This document shows, in pieces, positions 21,801 through 32,453 of a stretch of DNA of 64,000 nucleotides. How positions within the stretch are numbered: the first letter of the stretch is position 1; each line of letters begins with the position of its first letter. The notes under the pieces were generated by a model that was not told where the DNA came from, made no database searches, and saw only the letters and a list, made by a program, of their open reading frames with translations. The position numbers were made by a program, and so were the translations under genes. Source of the DNA: Podospora pseudocomata (lineage: Eukaryota; Ascomycota; Sordariomycetes; Sordariales; Podosporaceae); the NCBI RefSeq assembly GCF_035222375.1, contig NW_026946366.1, positions 310,001 through 374,000 on the forward strand. Reading direction: 5' to 3'.

Positions 21801-24297
21801 TACTCCCAGCGACAATGAGCCGCCCAAGATTCGGATCACGGACACCACACCAGCGGCTCCTGCCCCTCCCGGCCCGGCTGCTGGCGGTCCTCCACCACCG
21901 CCTCCTCCTCCCCCCCCGCCCATGCCCGGGAGACTTCCGGGAGCTCCTCCACCAATTCCAGGTGCTGCTCCTCTAGCAGCCGGCGGCCCTCCTCCGCCGC
22001 CTCCACCGCCGCCTCCCCCCATGCCTGGCAAACTGCCCGGTGCTCCCCCTCCGGTGCCGGGTGCTGGTGGGCCACCACCTCCTCCGCCACCTCCCCCTCC
22101 TCCCATGCCTGGCACGGGCGGCATGCCTCCTCCGCCGCCACCGCCCCCGCCTATGCCTGGTATGAAGGGTATGCCGGCACCTCCACCACCGCCCATGCCT
22201 GGTGGAATGTCAGGCCACTTTCTGTCCCGAAACCAGAACCTTGCTCCCGCCGGACCCTCTCTCGGCTTGTCGATTGTTCGGCCTAAGAAGAAGCTCAAGG
22301 CTCTCCACTGGGAGAAGGTCGACTCACCGCTCACCACCCACTGGGCCGCCCACACCCCCTCGGCCGAAGACAGAGAAGAGAAGTACCTGGAGCTTAGTCG
22401 CAAGGGCATTCTGGACGAAGTCGAGAAGCTGTTCATGGCGCGAGAAATCAAGGCTCTCGGAGGAGGGCAGGCCAAGAAGGACGACAAGAAGCAGATCATC
22501 TCTAACGACTTGCGCAAGGCTTACGAAATTGCCCTCGCCAAGTTTTCTCAGCTGTCTGTGGAGAAGGTGGTGCAGATGATTATCCACTGCGATCCCGAGG
22601 TTCTCGACAACCCGGTCGTGATGGACTTTTTGCAAAAGGAGGACCTGTGCAACATTCCGGACAGCACGGCCAAGCTGTTGGCGCCGTACAGCAAGGACTG
22701 GACGGGGCCCGAGGCGGACAAGGAGACGCGCGAGCAGGATCCGGCCGAGCTGACGAGGCAGGATCAGATTTATCTCATGACTGCCTTTGAGCTGCATCAC
22801 TATTGGCGCAGCCGGATGCGCGCCCTGTCGCTGACGCGCAATTTCGAGTCGGAGTATGACGAGATCACGGAAAAGATGAGGACCGTGGTTGGGGTCTCGG
22901 AGTCGCTTCGGGACTCGGTCGCGTTGATGAATGTTTTGGGACTGATTCTTGATATCGGCAATTACATGAACGACGCGAACAAGCAGGCGAGGGGGTTCAA
23001 GCTCTCGTCCTTGTCGCGGTTGGCGATGGTGAAGGACGACAAGAACGAGTCGACGCTGGCGGACCTGGTGGAGAGGATTGTCCGGAACCAGTACCCCGAG
23101 TGGGAGAACTTTACGGGGGATATCAACGGGGTGTTGGTGGCGCAGAAGATCAACATTGAGCAGCTGCAGCAGGACGCGAAGAAGTATATTGACACCATCG
23201 CCAGCGTTCAGAGGAGCTTGGACAGTGGGAACTTGTCGGATCCGAAGAAGTTTCACCCCCAGGATCGGGTCGCGCAGGTGGTGGGACGGTGCATGAAGGA
23301 TGCGAGGAGGAAGGCGGAGCAGATGGAGGTTTATCTGGAGGAGATGGTCAAGACGTACAATGACATTATGGTGTTTTATGGGGAGGATCCGACGGATGAG
23401 AATGCCAGACGGGATTTTTTCAGCAAGCTGGCGGGGTTTATTAATGAGTGGAGGAGGAGTCATGAGAAGAATGAGGCTTTGGAGAGGCAGAGGAAGTTGA
23501 ATGAGCAGCAGCTGAAGAGGAAGAATGCGGCGATGAAGGCGCTGCAGGATAGAGAGGGGGGAGGGGGAGGGGGTGGTGGCGGGTTGGCTAGTCCTACCAG
23601 TACGGGGGCGATGGATAGTTTGATGGAGAAGTTGAGGGCTGCGGCGCCGCAGGCTAGGGATCAGAGGGATAGACGGAGGAGGGCGAGGTTGAAGGATAGG
23701 CATCAGGTGAGGGTTGCCAGTGGGCAGAAGCTGCCTGAGCTGGGGAGCGGGGTTAGCGGGGGGGAGGGGGGGGGTGGTGCTGGGGAGGTGAATGGGGATG
23801 GGGGGGAGGGAGGGTTGGAACGGGTGAAGAGTAATGAGACGGCCGAGGGGGGTGGTGGTGAAGCTGAGGGTGGTGCTGGGAGGAGAGGCAGCAAGCCTGA
23901 TGTTTTGGTGCCGACGAAGGAAGTCACGGCGGAAAACGACGCAGGAGAAGACGATGTTGCTCAGCGGGCGGCGTTGTTGCTCCAGGGTTTCAGAGGGGGG
24001 GGTGATGGGGTTAATGATGGGGACGATGCGGAAAAGAGGGAGAATTTGAGGAGGTCGAGAAGGAAAACGGCTGATGATGAAAGGCGGGCGAGGAGGATGA
24101 GGAGGGAAAAGGCGCATAGCACGGTCAGCAACGGGGGTGATTCTGCTGCCAGCACGGTTGGGGATGGGGAGGTTATTGGGGGGGATGTACCGCCTACGCC
24201 GAGCGCCGAGGAATTTGCTGCTGCTGCTGCGGCGGCGGGGGTGGAGTTGACTAGTACGGGGGGAGGGAATACGGCGAATGGGAATGGAAGTGCGTAG
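18808..24297 (+). CDS. sepA: Formin, Bni1/SepA family
   Basis: One uninterrupted exon of 1,829 residues. The N-terminal 260 residues are Ser-rich. The GTPase-binding/FH3 region starts near residue 268 (DESIIEQMFLALMQKRGWHNLPDQAKRQM) and runs to about 690, followed by coiled coil (LAERDELRERIAMGADGLVAKLQKQ). FH1 lies at about 1,015-1,130 with several runs of eight or more prolines for profilin-actin. FH2 spans about 1,150-1,570 (KKLKALHWEKVD, then LSLTRNFESEYDEI and LILDIGNYMNDANKQARGFKLSSLSRL), the actin-nucleating dimer. A DAD-like autoinhibitory motif (MDSLMEKLRAA, then RRRRARLKDR) begins near 1,601. The organisation is complete and typical of Bni1/SepA, the single formin of filamentous ascomycetes, acting at hyphal tips and septa under Rho GTPases. 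The C-terminal 200 residues are Gly/Glu-rich and poorly ordered. Confidence 0.95.
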   Translation: MSSHDKARASSGKASSFFHRSKNKVDKRTTANDAQYLVTDNDGASSVHSRSSRHQRESSVISLDRPDSSGSGINNMAGVMTTIPYDAVPSGRRSPVPVEYLPQGDQMPIRLQPHHLNKATSDFHQYPTFDTPQHASSPNLSTPRVPAHASPSISNITMATTGRQAQFQQWGPPREGGSSNNSRYNSYMTTTTRSSGDNASIMSGNTGSYHDQAQAQGHNRSSRTALPSASSQSSFLSPHSPAPRDARNTKFPSGFQNSDGFQFPRPTDESIIEQMFLALMQKRGWHNLPDQAKRQMVAYPADKKWTLIYQDRLAEWQGDQKRRQTARTGQYSNVDLTQLPDEEGSPEWYVRKVMENALDSKGLGSLEVNLRTQQIGWVKRFIECQGQVALTNVLLKINRRTVNGPTQDSGKGDKNLDKEYDIVKCLKALMNNKFGAEDALAHQQVLVALVVSLISPRLTTRKLVSEVLTFLCHWNEGKGQLKVIEAMDVVKNQQGENGRFDAWMRLVEVTIDGRGKMGSLVGASEEVRSGGIGMENLLMEYAVATLILINMFIDAPEKDLQMRVHIRAQFTACGIKRMLNKMEAFQYDLIDKQIERFRTNEAIDYEDMFERENSSIKDSVEGEVRDLNDPVQIVDAIQQRLKGSKTQDYFISALQHLLLIRENDGEERLRMFQLVDAMLSYVAMDRRLPDMDLKQSLNFTVQNLLDKLHTDSEARQAFDEATEQRRIAEAALAERDELRERIAMGADGLVAKLQKQIDEQARFIDAQRRQAEGLKSEMDNLQTLRAKEAQRYELETRELYLMLRDAQDVAASNAAKGNKLGEEDPAAMQGILDRERLMSRLQMQLERQKTVYKLEGRVWGESVGPSDRLRALREEMDGFGGASDHPDGPAPRDFTNSMLGSVKRSTRIPRKPLGPRGERQATEDDVLEEDIDEEDDAIIIEKPRLVEYKRPVLDPKKAAGMFNELQGKVQRYDASDSEDNDGITTGPSHPSLEAQAPATPSDNEPPKIRITDTTPAAPAPPGPAAGGPPPPPPPPPPPMPGRLPGAPPPIPGAAPLAAGGPPPPPPPPPPPMPGKLPGAPPPVPGAGGPPPPPPPPPPPMPGTGGMPPPPPPPPPMPGMKGMPAPPPPPMPGGMSGHFLSRNQNLAPAGPSLGLSIVRPKKKLKALHWEKVDSPLTTHWAAHTPSAEDREEKYLELSRKGILDEVEKLFMAREIKALGGGQAKKDDKKQIISNDLRKAYEIALAKFSQLSVEKVVQMIIHCDPEVLDNPVVMDFLQKEDLCNIPDSTAKLLAPYSKDWTGPEADKETREQDPAELTRQDQIYLMTAFELHHYWRSRMRALSLTRNFESEYDEITEKMRTVVGVSESLRDSVALMNVLGLILDIGNYMNDANKQARGFKLSSLSRLAMVKDDKNESTLADLVERIVRNQYPEWENFTGDINGVLVAQKINIEQLQQDAKKYIDTIASVQRSLDSGNLSDPKKFHPQDRVAQVVGRCMKDARRKAEQMEVYLEEMVKTYNDIMVFYGEDPTDENARRDFFSKLAGFINEWRRSHEKNEALERQRKLNEQQLKRKNAAMKALQDREGGGGGGGGGLASPTSTGAMDSLMEKLRAAAPQARDQRDRRRRARLKDRHQVRVASGQKLPELGSGVSGGEGGGGAGEVNGDGGEGGLERVKSNETAEGGGGEAEGGAGRRGSKPDVLVPTKEVTAENDAGEDDVAQRAALLLQGFRGGGDGVNDGDDAEKRENLRRSRRKTADDERRARRMRREKAHSTVSNGGDSAASTVGDGEVIGGDVPPTPSAEEFAAAAAAAGVELTSTGGGNTANGNGSA

Positions 24298-25332
24298 GTG
24301 TTTTGACTGCTGCTGGGTTGCAAGGTTTTTTCGCGTTGTACATATAACATCATCATACCATACTATCGTAACCATCTTTTTTTTTTTTTTTTGGGATGGA
24401 AGAATGATGGTATGGTATGCTACCTACTATAAAAAAAGAGATGGCTGAACGCAAGAAATAAAGGGAGATGAGAGGGGAAAGGAACTAGTTTAGCTATATA
24501 TTGGTGTTGGTGGTGATGTTGTAGTTGGGAGGGATGGCTGATGAGTTGGAACCTGGAAGCATAGCGGGCGAGCAAAGAGGAAAGAATATGAAGATTAATG
24601 TGTACTGTCAAGTGTATGCATGCATGTTTGTTGTGGTGGTGCCCCCAGGCAAAAGTTGGTGACATGGTGAGATGTTGAGATGTGGAAAGGGGTGGGGTTT
24701 GGTAAGGGGGTGATGGGTAATGTTGAAAGGGGTGGGTGGTTTGCTGAGTGTGGTAGAGGGGGCTTGATGGGCAATGTGGTACGGGGGTGATGTGAAAGGA
24801 GAGCATTACACCCTTGATTACCTACCAGGTGGGCAGGCAGGACTTATCGCCAACTGTGCTGCTACCTTTTACATAGGTATCTCCAGGTCGGTGACGGTCT
24901 GGCTGTACAGCAATTGGGGACCTGCTTGATGGAAAGAGGGACGGATGTAACGGCATTGGTGTCTGAGGGCAACGATTGGCGGAAGAACAGCATCGTTTTT
25001 GCTGCTTGAGAGTATTTAGCCGCGAGCCTCTTTTCGTTCCCCTCATGGCTTGTCCCCTTGCATGCAGGCAGTGACAGTGACAGTTGACCCCTCACTCACC
25101 CCAAGCCGGTCGACGACGATGATGTATTCTTCCAGACCGTCTGATTGAGCTGTCGTCCGTAGCCGGATAGCGGGTAGATGGACAGTCGCAACATGGTTCT
25201 CCACGTGGGGGGATGGTCTAGACAGGGAATATATACCCCCAATTGATAACCCTCTCCTCAACCACCTGTTATCACCTTCCATTCTCTTTGCTCTCCTCCT
25301 TGCCGTCCACTTCTTTCAACAACATCAGCATC
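24298..25332. other. Intergenic, 3' end of formin and promoter of the DUF2264 gene
   Basis: Contains a T16 tract near 24376-24391. A 128-codon reverse frame rich in His, Pro and Ser at 24420-24806 looks like chance coding in T/G-rich untranslated sequence. No gene supported. Confidence 0.5.
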
Positions 25333-27592
25333 ATGACCTCCACCCCCAGCCCCCAAGGCCTGAACCTAGGCTACTCCCACCCCCACCCCTTCTCCCTCAT
25401 TTCACTTTCCACCCGCTCCTCCGTCCAAGCGTTGCTGACCTCCCTCCTCGACCCCTTGCTGCCATTTTTCTCACCGCTGAAATCCCGTATCAAGTGCCCG
25501 GGCGCCACCGCGGTGAGGTTTGATCAGTCGGCCTCGGAAGTGGAGGGCATATGCCGCCCGCTGTGGGGGCTTGCGTGCTTGCTGGCGGGAGGGGGGGGGT
25601 ATCATGCGGCAGAGTACTGGGTGGAGGGGATAAGAAACGGGGTTGATCCCGAGGGGGAGGAGTATTGGGGGTATCCGAGGGATAATGACCAGAGGATGGT
25701 GGAGATGTGCCCTTTGGGGTTTGCGCTTGCCGTGGTGCCAGGGATATGGGAGGGGTTGGGAGATAAGGGGAGGAGGGATCTGGAGAGTTGGTTGGGGAAT
25801 AGTATCAATGAGAAGAAGTAAGTCTTGCCTGCTCTGGGATGGGAAGGTAGGGAGAAAGGGGAGGGGGGGGGGGCTGACGCGTAGGGTACCTACAGCATGC
25901 CGGACACGAACTGGTTGTGGTTTAGGGTTTTTGCGAATCTTGGGCTGAAGAAGAATGGGGGAAAGTATAGCCAGGAGAGGTTGGATAGGGATGTTGAGCA
26001 TCTGGAAACTTTTTACAGAGGGGATGGATGGAGTAATGACGGGCCAGAGGGAATTCATCGTTTGTTTTCCCTCCCTTGCTCAAACCCGGCAAACATGACT
26101 GACGGATGTCGAAAACAGAAATGGACTACTACTCCTCCTCCTTCGCCATCCACTTCCTCCAACTCCTCTACGCCAAACTCGCCGGCCACGACGAGCCCTC
26201 CCGCGCGGCCGAGTTCAAGAAGCGGGCGCAAATGGCCGCCCTCGACCTAGCTCACTATTACGACACAGAAGGCCGGTCCATCCCCTTTGGCCGGTCGGTA
26301 GGCTACCGCTTTGCCATGGTCTCCTTCTGGGGAGCGATTGCCTACGCCGATGTTGAACTCCCGAAACCGCTGACGTGGGGGATGGTGAAGGGGATTGTGA
26401 TGAGACATCTCCGGTGGTGGCAGACGCAGGCTGACATGTGGAGCAGCAGCGGGACGTTGACGATTGGGTATAGTTATCCGAATATGTACATGGCTGAGAA
26501 TTACAACAGTCCTGGGTCGCCGGTGAGTCCTGTTTCCCCCCCTCCCTTTTTTTTTTCTTTCTTTTTTTCTTTTTTTCTTCATTTTTTTTTTTGACAAGAG
26601 ACCAAAAAGGTTGATAATATGGGGAACAGTACTGGGCTTGTCTGGCGTTTATCTGTCTCGCCGTCCCCGAGACGCACCCCTTTTGGACTTCGGAAGAACA
26701 AGACCACTGGGGTGTGCTGCCCCCGGTGAAGGCTCTGCCTCAGCCGGGCCACATCATGGTCAGCCTCGGAACCCACACCTTCCTCCTCTCCTCCGGCCAA
26801 GCCTGCTCCTACCCCATGAAAGGCACCCACGCCAAATACGGCGGCTTCGCCTACTCGTCCTCCTACGCCTACTCCGTCCCCCCCGGGCTCTTCACACTGG
26901 AGCAATACGCCCTAGCCTCCCAACTCGGCCTTTCCGACGACGGGGGCGAGTACTGGAAAACCAGAAGGCTGTCAGCCTCCCAGCTCAAAACAGCACCAGA
27001 TGGGACCCCGTTCCTCATCTCAGAGTGGAAGCCTTTTGTGGATGTCCACGTCAAGACGTATCTCCTTCCGCCTGTTCCAGGAGCGACGGAGAACTACCAT
27101 TTCCGGGTTCATCACATCTGGGCCGAGGGAAGGGAGGTCATGACGGCTGATGGGAGTTTTGCCATCTGCAATGAGTCGACGCTGCGGGAGTCAAAGGGGC
27201 GGTATTTGGATTTGTGGGATGAGTCCAAGGGGGAGGGGACGAGTCCAAAGCTGATTGGGAATTATGATCTTGCTACTCCTGAGGCGTGGGCAGACGGCCA
27301 AAAGGGGGCGTTTGCGGTTCATAAGACCAAGGGTGCGGTCGGGATCAGGGCTTTGGAGGGCGGGAGTATAAGGAAGGCGAACTTGGTGAATGCCGACCCC
27401 AACAGCAACCTGGTCGAGAGCAGGACTGCTATCCCGACGTTGCAGGGGACGGTGAAGAAGGGGGAAAAGGTTTGGTATGTCGGTGGGATTTATGCCCGCC
27501 CGGGCGGGAAGCCAGAGGAATTTCTGAGCGGGTGGGACAAGATTCCCGAGCTGCCGGGGTGGCTGAAGGAGGAGATTGAAAAGTCATCTTGA
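25333..27592 (+). CDS. DUF2264 domain protein
   Basis: Four exons (25333-25817, 25896-26059, 26119-26522, 26630-27592) encode 671 residues. The order of motifs matches DUF2264: N-terminal helices with [20 protein letters not shown], then the [25 protein letters not shown] segment, [45 protein letters not shown], and the C-terminal beta-rich half beginning [14 protein letters not shown]. The fold predicted for the family is an alpha/alpha barrel followed by a beta domain, similar to heparinase- and lyase-like proteins, but no reaction is established. There is no clear signal peptide. Intron 2 uses GTTTGT as donor and joins H-Q across c|aa; intron 3 carries long T tracts near 26550 and 26584. 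Confidence 0.85.
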
Positions 27593-27747
27593 GGTCCGAG
27601 TTGGGTAATGAAGTTATGATTTGAAAAGTAACAAGAACGCTAGGTGGTTGAATGAACCAGATTATGCAAAGATGCAAGAGATACGTGTGAATCCCCTTGT
27701 TGAATGCTCATGTGCCCCTTTTTCAGTTTTCGAGACCAAGAATCCAC

Positions 27748-29138
27748 TCAGGAAGCCTTTGCAAAGTCATGGACAAACTTGGCCAGCTTCTCGGCGCCTT
27801 CCAGAGGGATGGAGTTATAGTTGGAGGCACGGATGCCGCCGACGCTGCGGTGGCCCTTGAGACCAGTCAAGCCCAAGACGGCGGCAGCCTTGAGGAAGCT
27901 CTTTTCTGTCTCGTCTGTGTCTCCGTTCTGGGGTTCAGAGTTAGCATCAAGCTTCTTGGTCAACTTATGGGAAGCTAAAATTCACCTTTGTCACCCTAAA
28001 GCAAATGTTCATCTTTGACCTGACGGTCTTGTCAGGAACAATGCGGTACACATCTGGGTGGGCCTCCAGAGCGCCGTAGATGAGAGAAGCCTTCTTCTCA
28101 GCAACAGCCTGTTGGCCGTCGACCTTGTCGGGGTAGGTGTTGAGGAGCTTCTTGAGAACCTGACCGGCAATGTAGACGCTGTCCTCCGTCAGTACACTCT
28201 CAGGGATGGCGGGGTAACAGGCATACTCACTCAAAGATGCTCAGAGTGTTGTACAAGCTGTTGTTTTTGGCAATAATCTCGTACTGCAAGATGATGGGGG
28301 GAATTGGCAAGCCGAGCTTCCGGAGAAGAGGAGCGCTGGGCTGGACCGTGTGAGGGGGGAGGAAGCTCTTCTTGAGGATGGCAACAGTGACACCAGTAGA
28401 GCCGAGGTTTTTTTGGGCACCAAAGAAGATGAGAGAGTAGTTGTTGACTGGGATGCGGCGGGACAGAATGTTGGAGGACATGTCGGCCACCACGATAGGA
28501 CCGTTTCCGTTGGCATCAGGGGTGAGGACCGAAGGGAAGGCCGGGAACTCGACGCCGTCGACTGTCTCGTTGTCGCAGAAGTAGACATAGGCGGCGTCCT
28601 TGCTGAGCTTCCATGTCGACTCATCGGGAATCTTGCCAAACTTGCCATCGTTGATGGTGCGGGCGTCAGCAACGAGGTTGACATACTCGGGGCCCAAGAG
28701 TCTTTGAGCTTCTTGGTAAGCCTTGAGGGACCAGCCACCGGTGACGATGTAATCGACCTTGAGCTCTGTCTCGACCTTCTTGCGGAGAGCAGCCAGGATA
28801 GCCTCTTCATCATCACCGAGCTCCTTCTCGAGAGCGGCGTGTTGTCTGCTCACCCAGGCGCCAACAAGGTTGTAGACTGAGGCGGCGAACTCTCCGGTAC
28901 CACCGGCTTGCATGAAGATGACCTCATAGTTCTCGGGAGAGAACTCGAGGTAGTTGGCCAGGTCGGCCTTGGCCTCGTTGATGATGTTGGTGGCCAGCTC
29001 AGAGCGATGACTGTGCTCGGCGATGCCGAGACCAGTGCCATTGTAGTCAAGGAGGGCCTTGGAGGCAGCTTCCAGGACGTCGGTGGGAAGAGCGGCAGGG
29101 CCGGCGCCAAAGTATGTGATGTCGGCGCGAGAAGGCAT
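27748..29138 (-). CDS. SER1: Phosphoserine aminotransferase
   Basis: Three reverse-strand exons (29138-28231, 28178-27986, 27927-27748) give 426 residues, the usual fungal length. The start [18 protein letters not shown] carries the PSAT N-terminal motif; later come the PLP-phosphate region [11 protein letters not shown], the aspartate of [11 protein letters not shown], and the Schiff-base lysine in FFGAQKNLG (about K243). C-terminal motifs [13 protein letters not shown] and [17 protein letters not shown] are complete. The enzyme converts 3-phosphohydroxypyruvate and glutamate to phosphoserine in cytosolic serine synthesis. The exon 1/2 junction giving [12 protein letters not shown] fits the family; an alternative AG 14 bases upstream breaks it. 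Both neighbours are on the other strand. Confidence 0.96.
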
Positions 29139-30489
29139 TTTGTTGTGTGTCTTGTAGCACAAGAGATTTATTACAATGACTCTTTCCAAGAGTTCTCTTT
29201 GTCTTCAGTGGATGGCGGGGCATCTTTCTTTTATGAATGTGGACCCCGCATCGCCCACCTCACTCACCCACTCCCCTGTCCTGTCTGGACCCTAAGCCAG
29301 CCAGCAACGCAGCATGACAGTAGGCGATCCGAAACCGGGGCTTTTCTTTCAATGGAAAGCTGTCAGAAATGACGCGACTCGTGCCTTTTCCCCAGACTTT
29401 TACGCAAGTGTTTTACAGGGGGTTAATGTCAGTCGCAGTGGCTTCCCGTGGGGCGTGGGGTTGTTCACAGGGCTCCAGGGGAATCATTGCCTGCCGGAAG
29501 AGAACCTTTTCAGAGGGGGTTGAGTGGAAGTGGGGGTCTTGCAGCGCCGAGACCGTTTGATGGCGGGGTTGCTCTCTGTTCATGTTTCTCCAGACATATA
29601 TCCGCATGAATAGGATGAAAGATGAGCTCAAACCTTGGTGAGTTGGCTGTTATATGTAAGGTAGAGGTGTAAAGAGTGGAAGACACTCGGCGGTAAACAG
29701 CCGGGGTTTGATCTGACATCCGAGGGTTTGCTCACCTTGGTCGAGGGCATAAACAAAGCATATGCGGTAGAGGTGTGTCGCTGACCGAAAGAGTGTCATT
29801 GGAGGAAGATCAATTGTCAAAGAATTGGTAAGGGACATACTCAAATCCGCAACATACAACCTACACTCCTCCAAAGGCATTGGATCTCCGGGTCACCGTT
29901 GATATGTCACCCCTGTCGATGACACCCGCTTGAGCCTCATCGTTCTCTCGGGCCCAGACATCTGCCGTGATCCACCAGCCGAAGCTTAGGCACCGTTGAC
30001 TGGCAGGGATGCTAGCTATCACCACCACCATCACCACCACCACCACCAACCTGCTGGGTGGTGCTTGGTCAGGGGTATAAGTGTTCGGGTCCCTCTCCCA
30101 ACATCGAATGAGAAATATTCCCCCAAGTCGTTGGCCTTTAACTTGTCTCGTCCAGTTACCTATCACACCGTCACCAGTCTACAATACCCATGAGAGTGGA
30201 GCGCTAGACTTATCCGCCAACACTCCCTCCCGCCTTGTTCCTGTCGCTTATTCCACTCCAGCCGCTGATCGCCTACCATGGCCGACACTCGAAAGCCAGC
30301 CGAAGCAGGCCCGGCAAGACACTCTCACGGCGCACCATCAGCTTCGTTCCGTGCGTGTGCCCACCTTGTTTTGGAATTAGCTCTACCCCTCTGTCACTTG
30401 TCTTTCTGCCCCGTTGTCCCGTTCCCGAACACGAGCTTCGTCCTGACCCCCACTCATCGCTCATCTCACGGTTTGAATTTCATCGTCTA
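29139..30489. other. Divergent intergenic region, about 1.35 kb
   Basis: Between two divergent start codons. A CACCAC/ACC triplet run lies at about 30020-30049. Open frames reading into the SDR gene from 30235 exist but start upstream of its natural ATG and have no conserved look. No gene supported. Confidence 0.5.
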
Positions 30490-31666
30490 ATGGATCACAC
30501 AGCAACCCACAACTCGCCACGGACGTGGTTTCTCACATCCTCGCTATCACCGCTATGTATACGGTTGATCCGGTTATTACTAGCACACGGTGACTACGTG
30601 GTGGCCTGTCTACCACCGGCAGAAATCGAAAACGACGACAGAAGCGCCGAGTTCCGTGAGCTCATCAACGAATGCAAGAGCAACCGCAAAGACCGCGAAG
30701 GATGGAAAGATCGAATCAGGGGTATCCGGTGCGACGGCCGGGTGATGGGGCAGAGTGGTGCTGCCATAGCGGAAGCCGTCCAAGTCTTTGGCCGAATTGA
30801 TATCTTGCTATGTTGCAAGTTTGAAGGTATCTCACATTCCCCATCTCACCTCTCCCATGCCCTCGCTCACATTTCCCACAGCTGTCATCGGCACGGTAGA
30901 AGAACTCTCCACCACCCCCCGGACCCGCAACCTCGTCCGCGACCAGTTTGAAACCATCTTCTTCTCCCAAGTCAACTTTATCAAAGCCGCCCTCCCCCAG
31001 TTCCGCGCTCAGCACACAGGTCACATCATCATTCTCACTAGCATCGGCGGGCATATCGGTACCCCGGGCATGTCGATCTACACCGCCGCCACCTGGGCCC
31101 TCGAAGGCTACTGCGACTCCTTGGCCTACGAAATCGCCCCCTTCAACATCAAGGTCACTGTTGTCCAACCCAACAAGGAGATCCAATCCCTCACCAACAA
31201 GATCGTCTTCGCGCCTCAGCTACCGTACTATGACTCTGATGTGAACCCAGCACCGTCGGTAAGGGAGATTTACGGGAATATGCTGAACGCCAACCCAGAG
31301 ACGGCGATTGATCACCTTGTGGGAGCGGAGGAGAGGCCGGATGATATACAATATCGGTATCCTAAACTGCCGGCGGCGGCGTATGACAAGCTGGTGATGG
31401 AGACGGTGCATGCCTTGACGGCCATTGGGGGACATGAGAACCCGCCGGCGAGGCATATTGTTGGGTTTGACGGGGCGATTGCTGTGAAGGAGAAGTTGAA
31501 GACGGTGACGGAGGAGTTGGAGGATTTTGTGGAGGCGAGCGTGGCGGTGGATATTTTTGATAGTGAGCTGAAGAAGGAGGCGAGGCAGGGGGGGGAAAAT
31601 AGGGAGGGAGGAGGGGGTGAGCAGGGGAGGTATATGAGCGAGGATGTGCAGATAGGGATGATGTGA
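30490..31666 (+). CDS. SDR-fold protein with altered catalytic motifs
   Basis: Two exons (30490-30826, 30882-31666) encode 373 residues. The Rossmann pattern of short-chain dehydrogenases is visible: first strand and turn TWFLTSSLSPLCIRLIRLLLAHGDYVVAC, then VFGRIDILLCCKFEAVIGTVEEL, FFSQVNFIKAALPQFRAQHTGHIIILTSIGGHIG, and the Tyr region SIYTAATWALEGYCDSLAYEIAPFNIKVTVVQP. Two hallmarks are changed. The Gly-rich TGxxxGxG turn reads TSSLSPLC, and the YxxxK motif reads YTAAT (Tyr about 179, Thr at 183 in place of Lys). The C-terminal 90 residues are extra. The protein is therefore likely a non-catalytic or very divergent SDR, and I assign no substrate. Confidence 0.83.
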
Positions 31667-32453
31667 GTGATAACAGTGCTTGAAAAAGGAATGCTGTGTA
31701 TATGGTTGGGTATTTGATATCAAGGTAGATAAGGAAAAGCGAGGTTATGGCAGATAACTAAGTACTGTTTGGTGATTTTTTGTATTTTAATTTTTATTTT
31801 TGTTTTGTTTTATTTTATTTTTTAATTTTTTATTATTATTGTTTTTTAAAATTATTTTTTATTATTTATTTATTTATTTATTTTGGTTTTTTTTTTATTC
31901 CACGGCCGTCTAGAGCTCGGTATATAGCATGATGGAATAGCTCTATACGTGGTCATGAAGATAGTCTGGTGGTCTGCAGCGATCAGCCAACAAAATGTTT
32001 TTTGTTTTATTTTTCCATCAAACATCTCGACAGCTCAAAAATTGGACCCCTTTTCGATGCCCTTGAGGATTCAGGGGGCACCCGTTGGGGTCCAAGTTCC
32101 CCGTGGCTGACAATAGCGGGCCAATTATAGCGACCATAGCTCCACCAAGGTCACACCTCCCCGCCGTGGCACGAACCTAGCGGCCGACACCCCCCCCCCA
32201 ATTGGCATGGACTGGCATCGCATTGCATGTCATTAAAACAAGTCCACTCCGGGCAGGCATCGACAAGGCCCAAAATCAGGAGCTCTCTTTTCCTTACGTC
32301 AACTTTGAGGTCGGTCAGCTGTGTTCACGGCAACGGACATACCTATCTATCACGACGAACGCACTGTACTCGACGCGACCGACCCCTACAGCTCCGAAAC
32401 ACACCTCTCGACAAACAGGAGCTCCTCGACATGTCCCTGCCCCCTTCGCCATC
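31667..32453. other. Intergenic with an extreme A/T-rich tract
   Basis: The stretch 31759-31902 is almost purely T and A on this strand (T runs with scattered A and G), unlike the GC-rich surroundings. The remainder is the TRS120 promoter and leader. No gene supported. Confidence 0.5.
31759..31902. repeat. T/A-rich low-complexity tract
   Basis: Consists of TTTTATTT-like and TTATTATT-like runs, with (TTTA)n around 31863-31882. It lies about 90 bases behind the SDR stop codon, where a poly(A) or terminator region would be expected. Confidence 0.85.

Noticed and set aside
22324-24375. Long reverse-strand open frame (683 codons) opposite the formin FH2 region
   Set aside because: Composed of Arg/His/Pro/Leu-rich sequence with no domain, exactly antisense to a well conserved FH2 domain; a by-product of G/C-ending codons on the sense strand.
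30235-30489. Upstream in-frame extension of the SDR gene
   Set aside because: Sequence before 30490 (PLSLVFLPRCPVPEHELRPD) does not resemble SDR N-termini; the first strand starts at TWFLTSSL.
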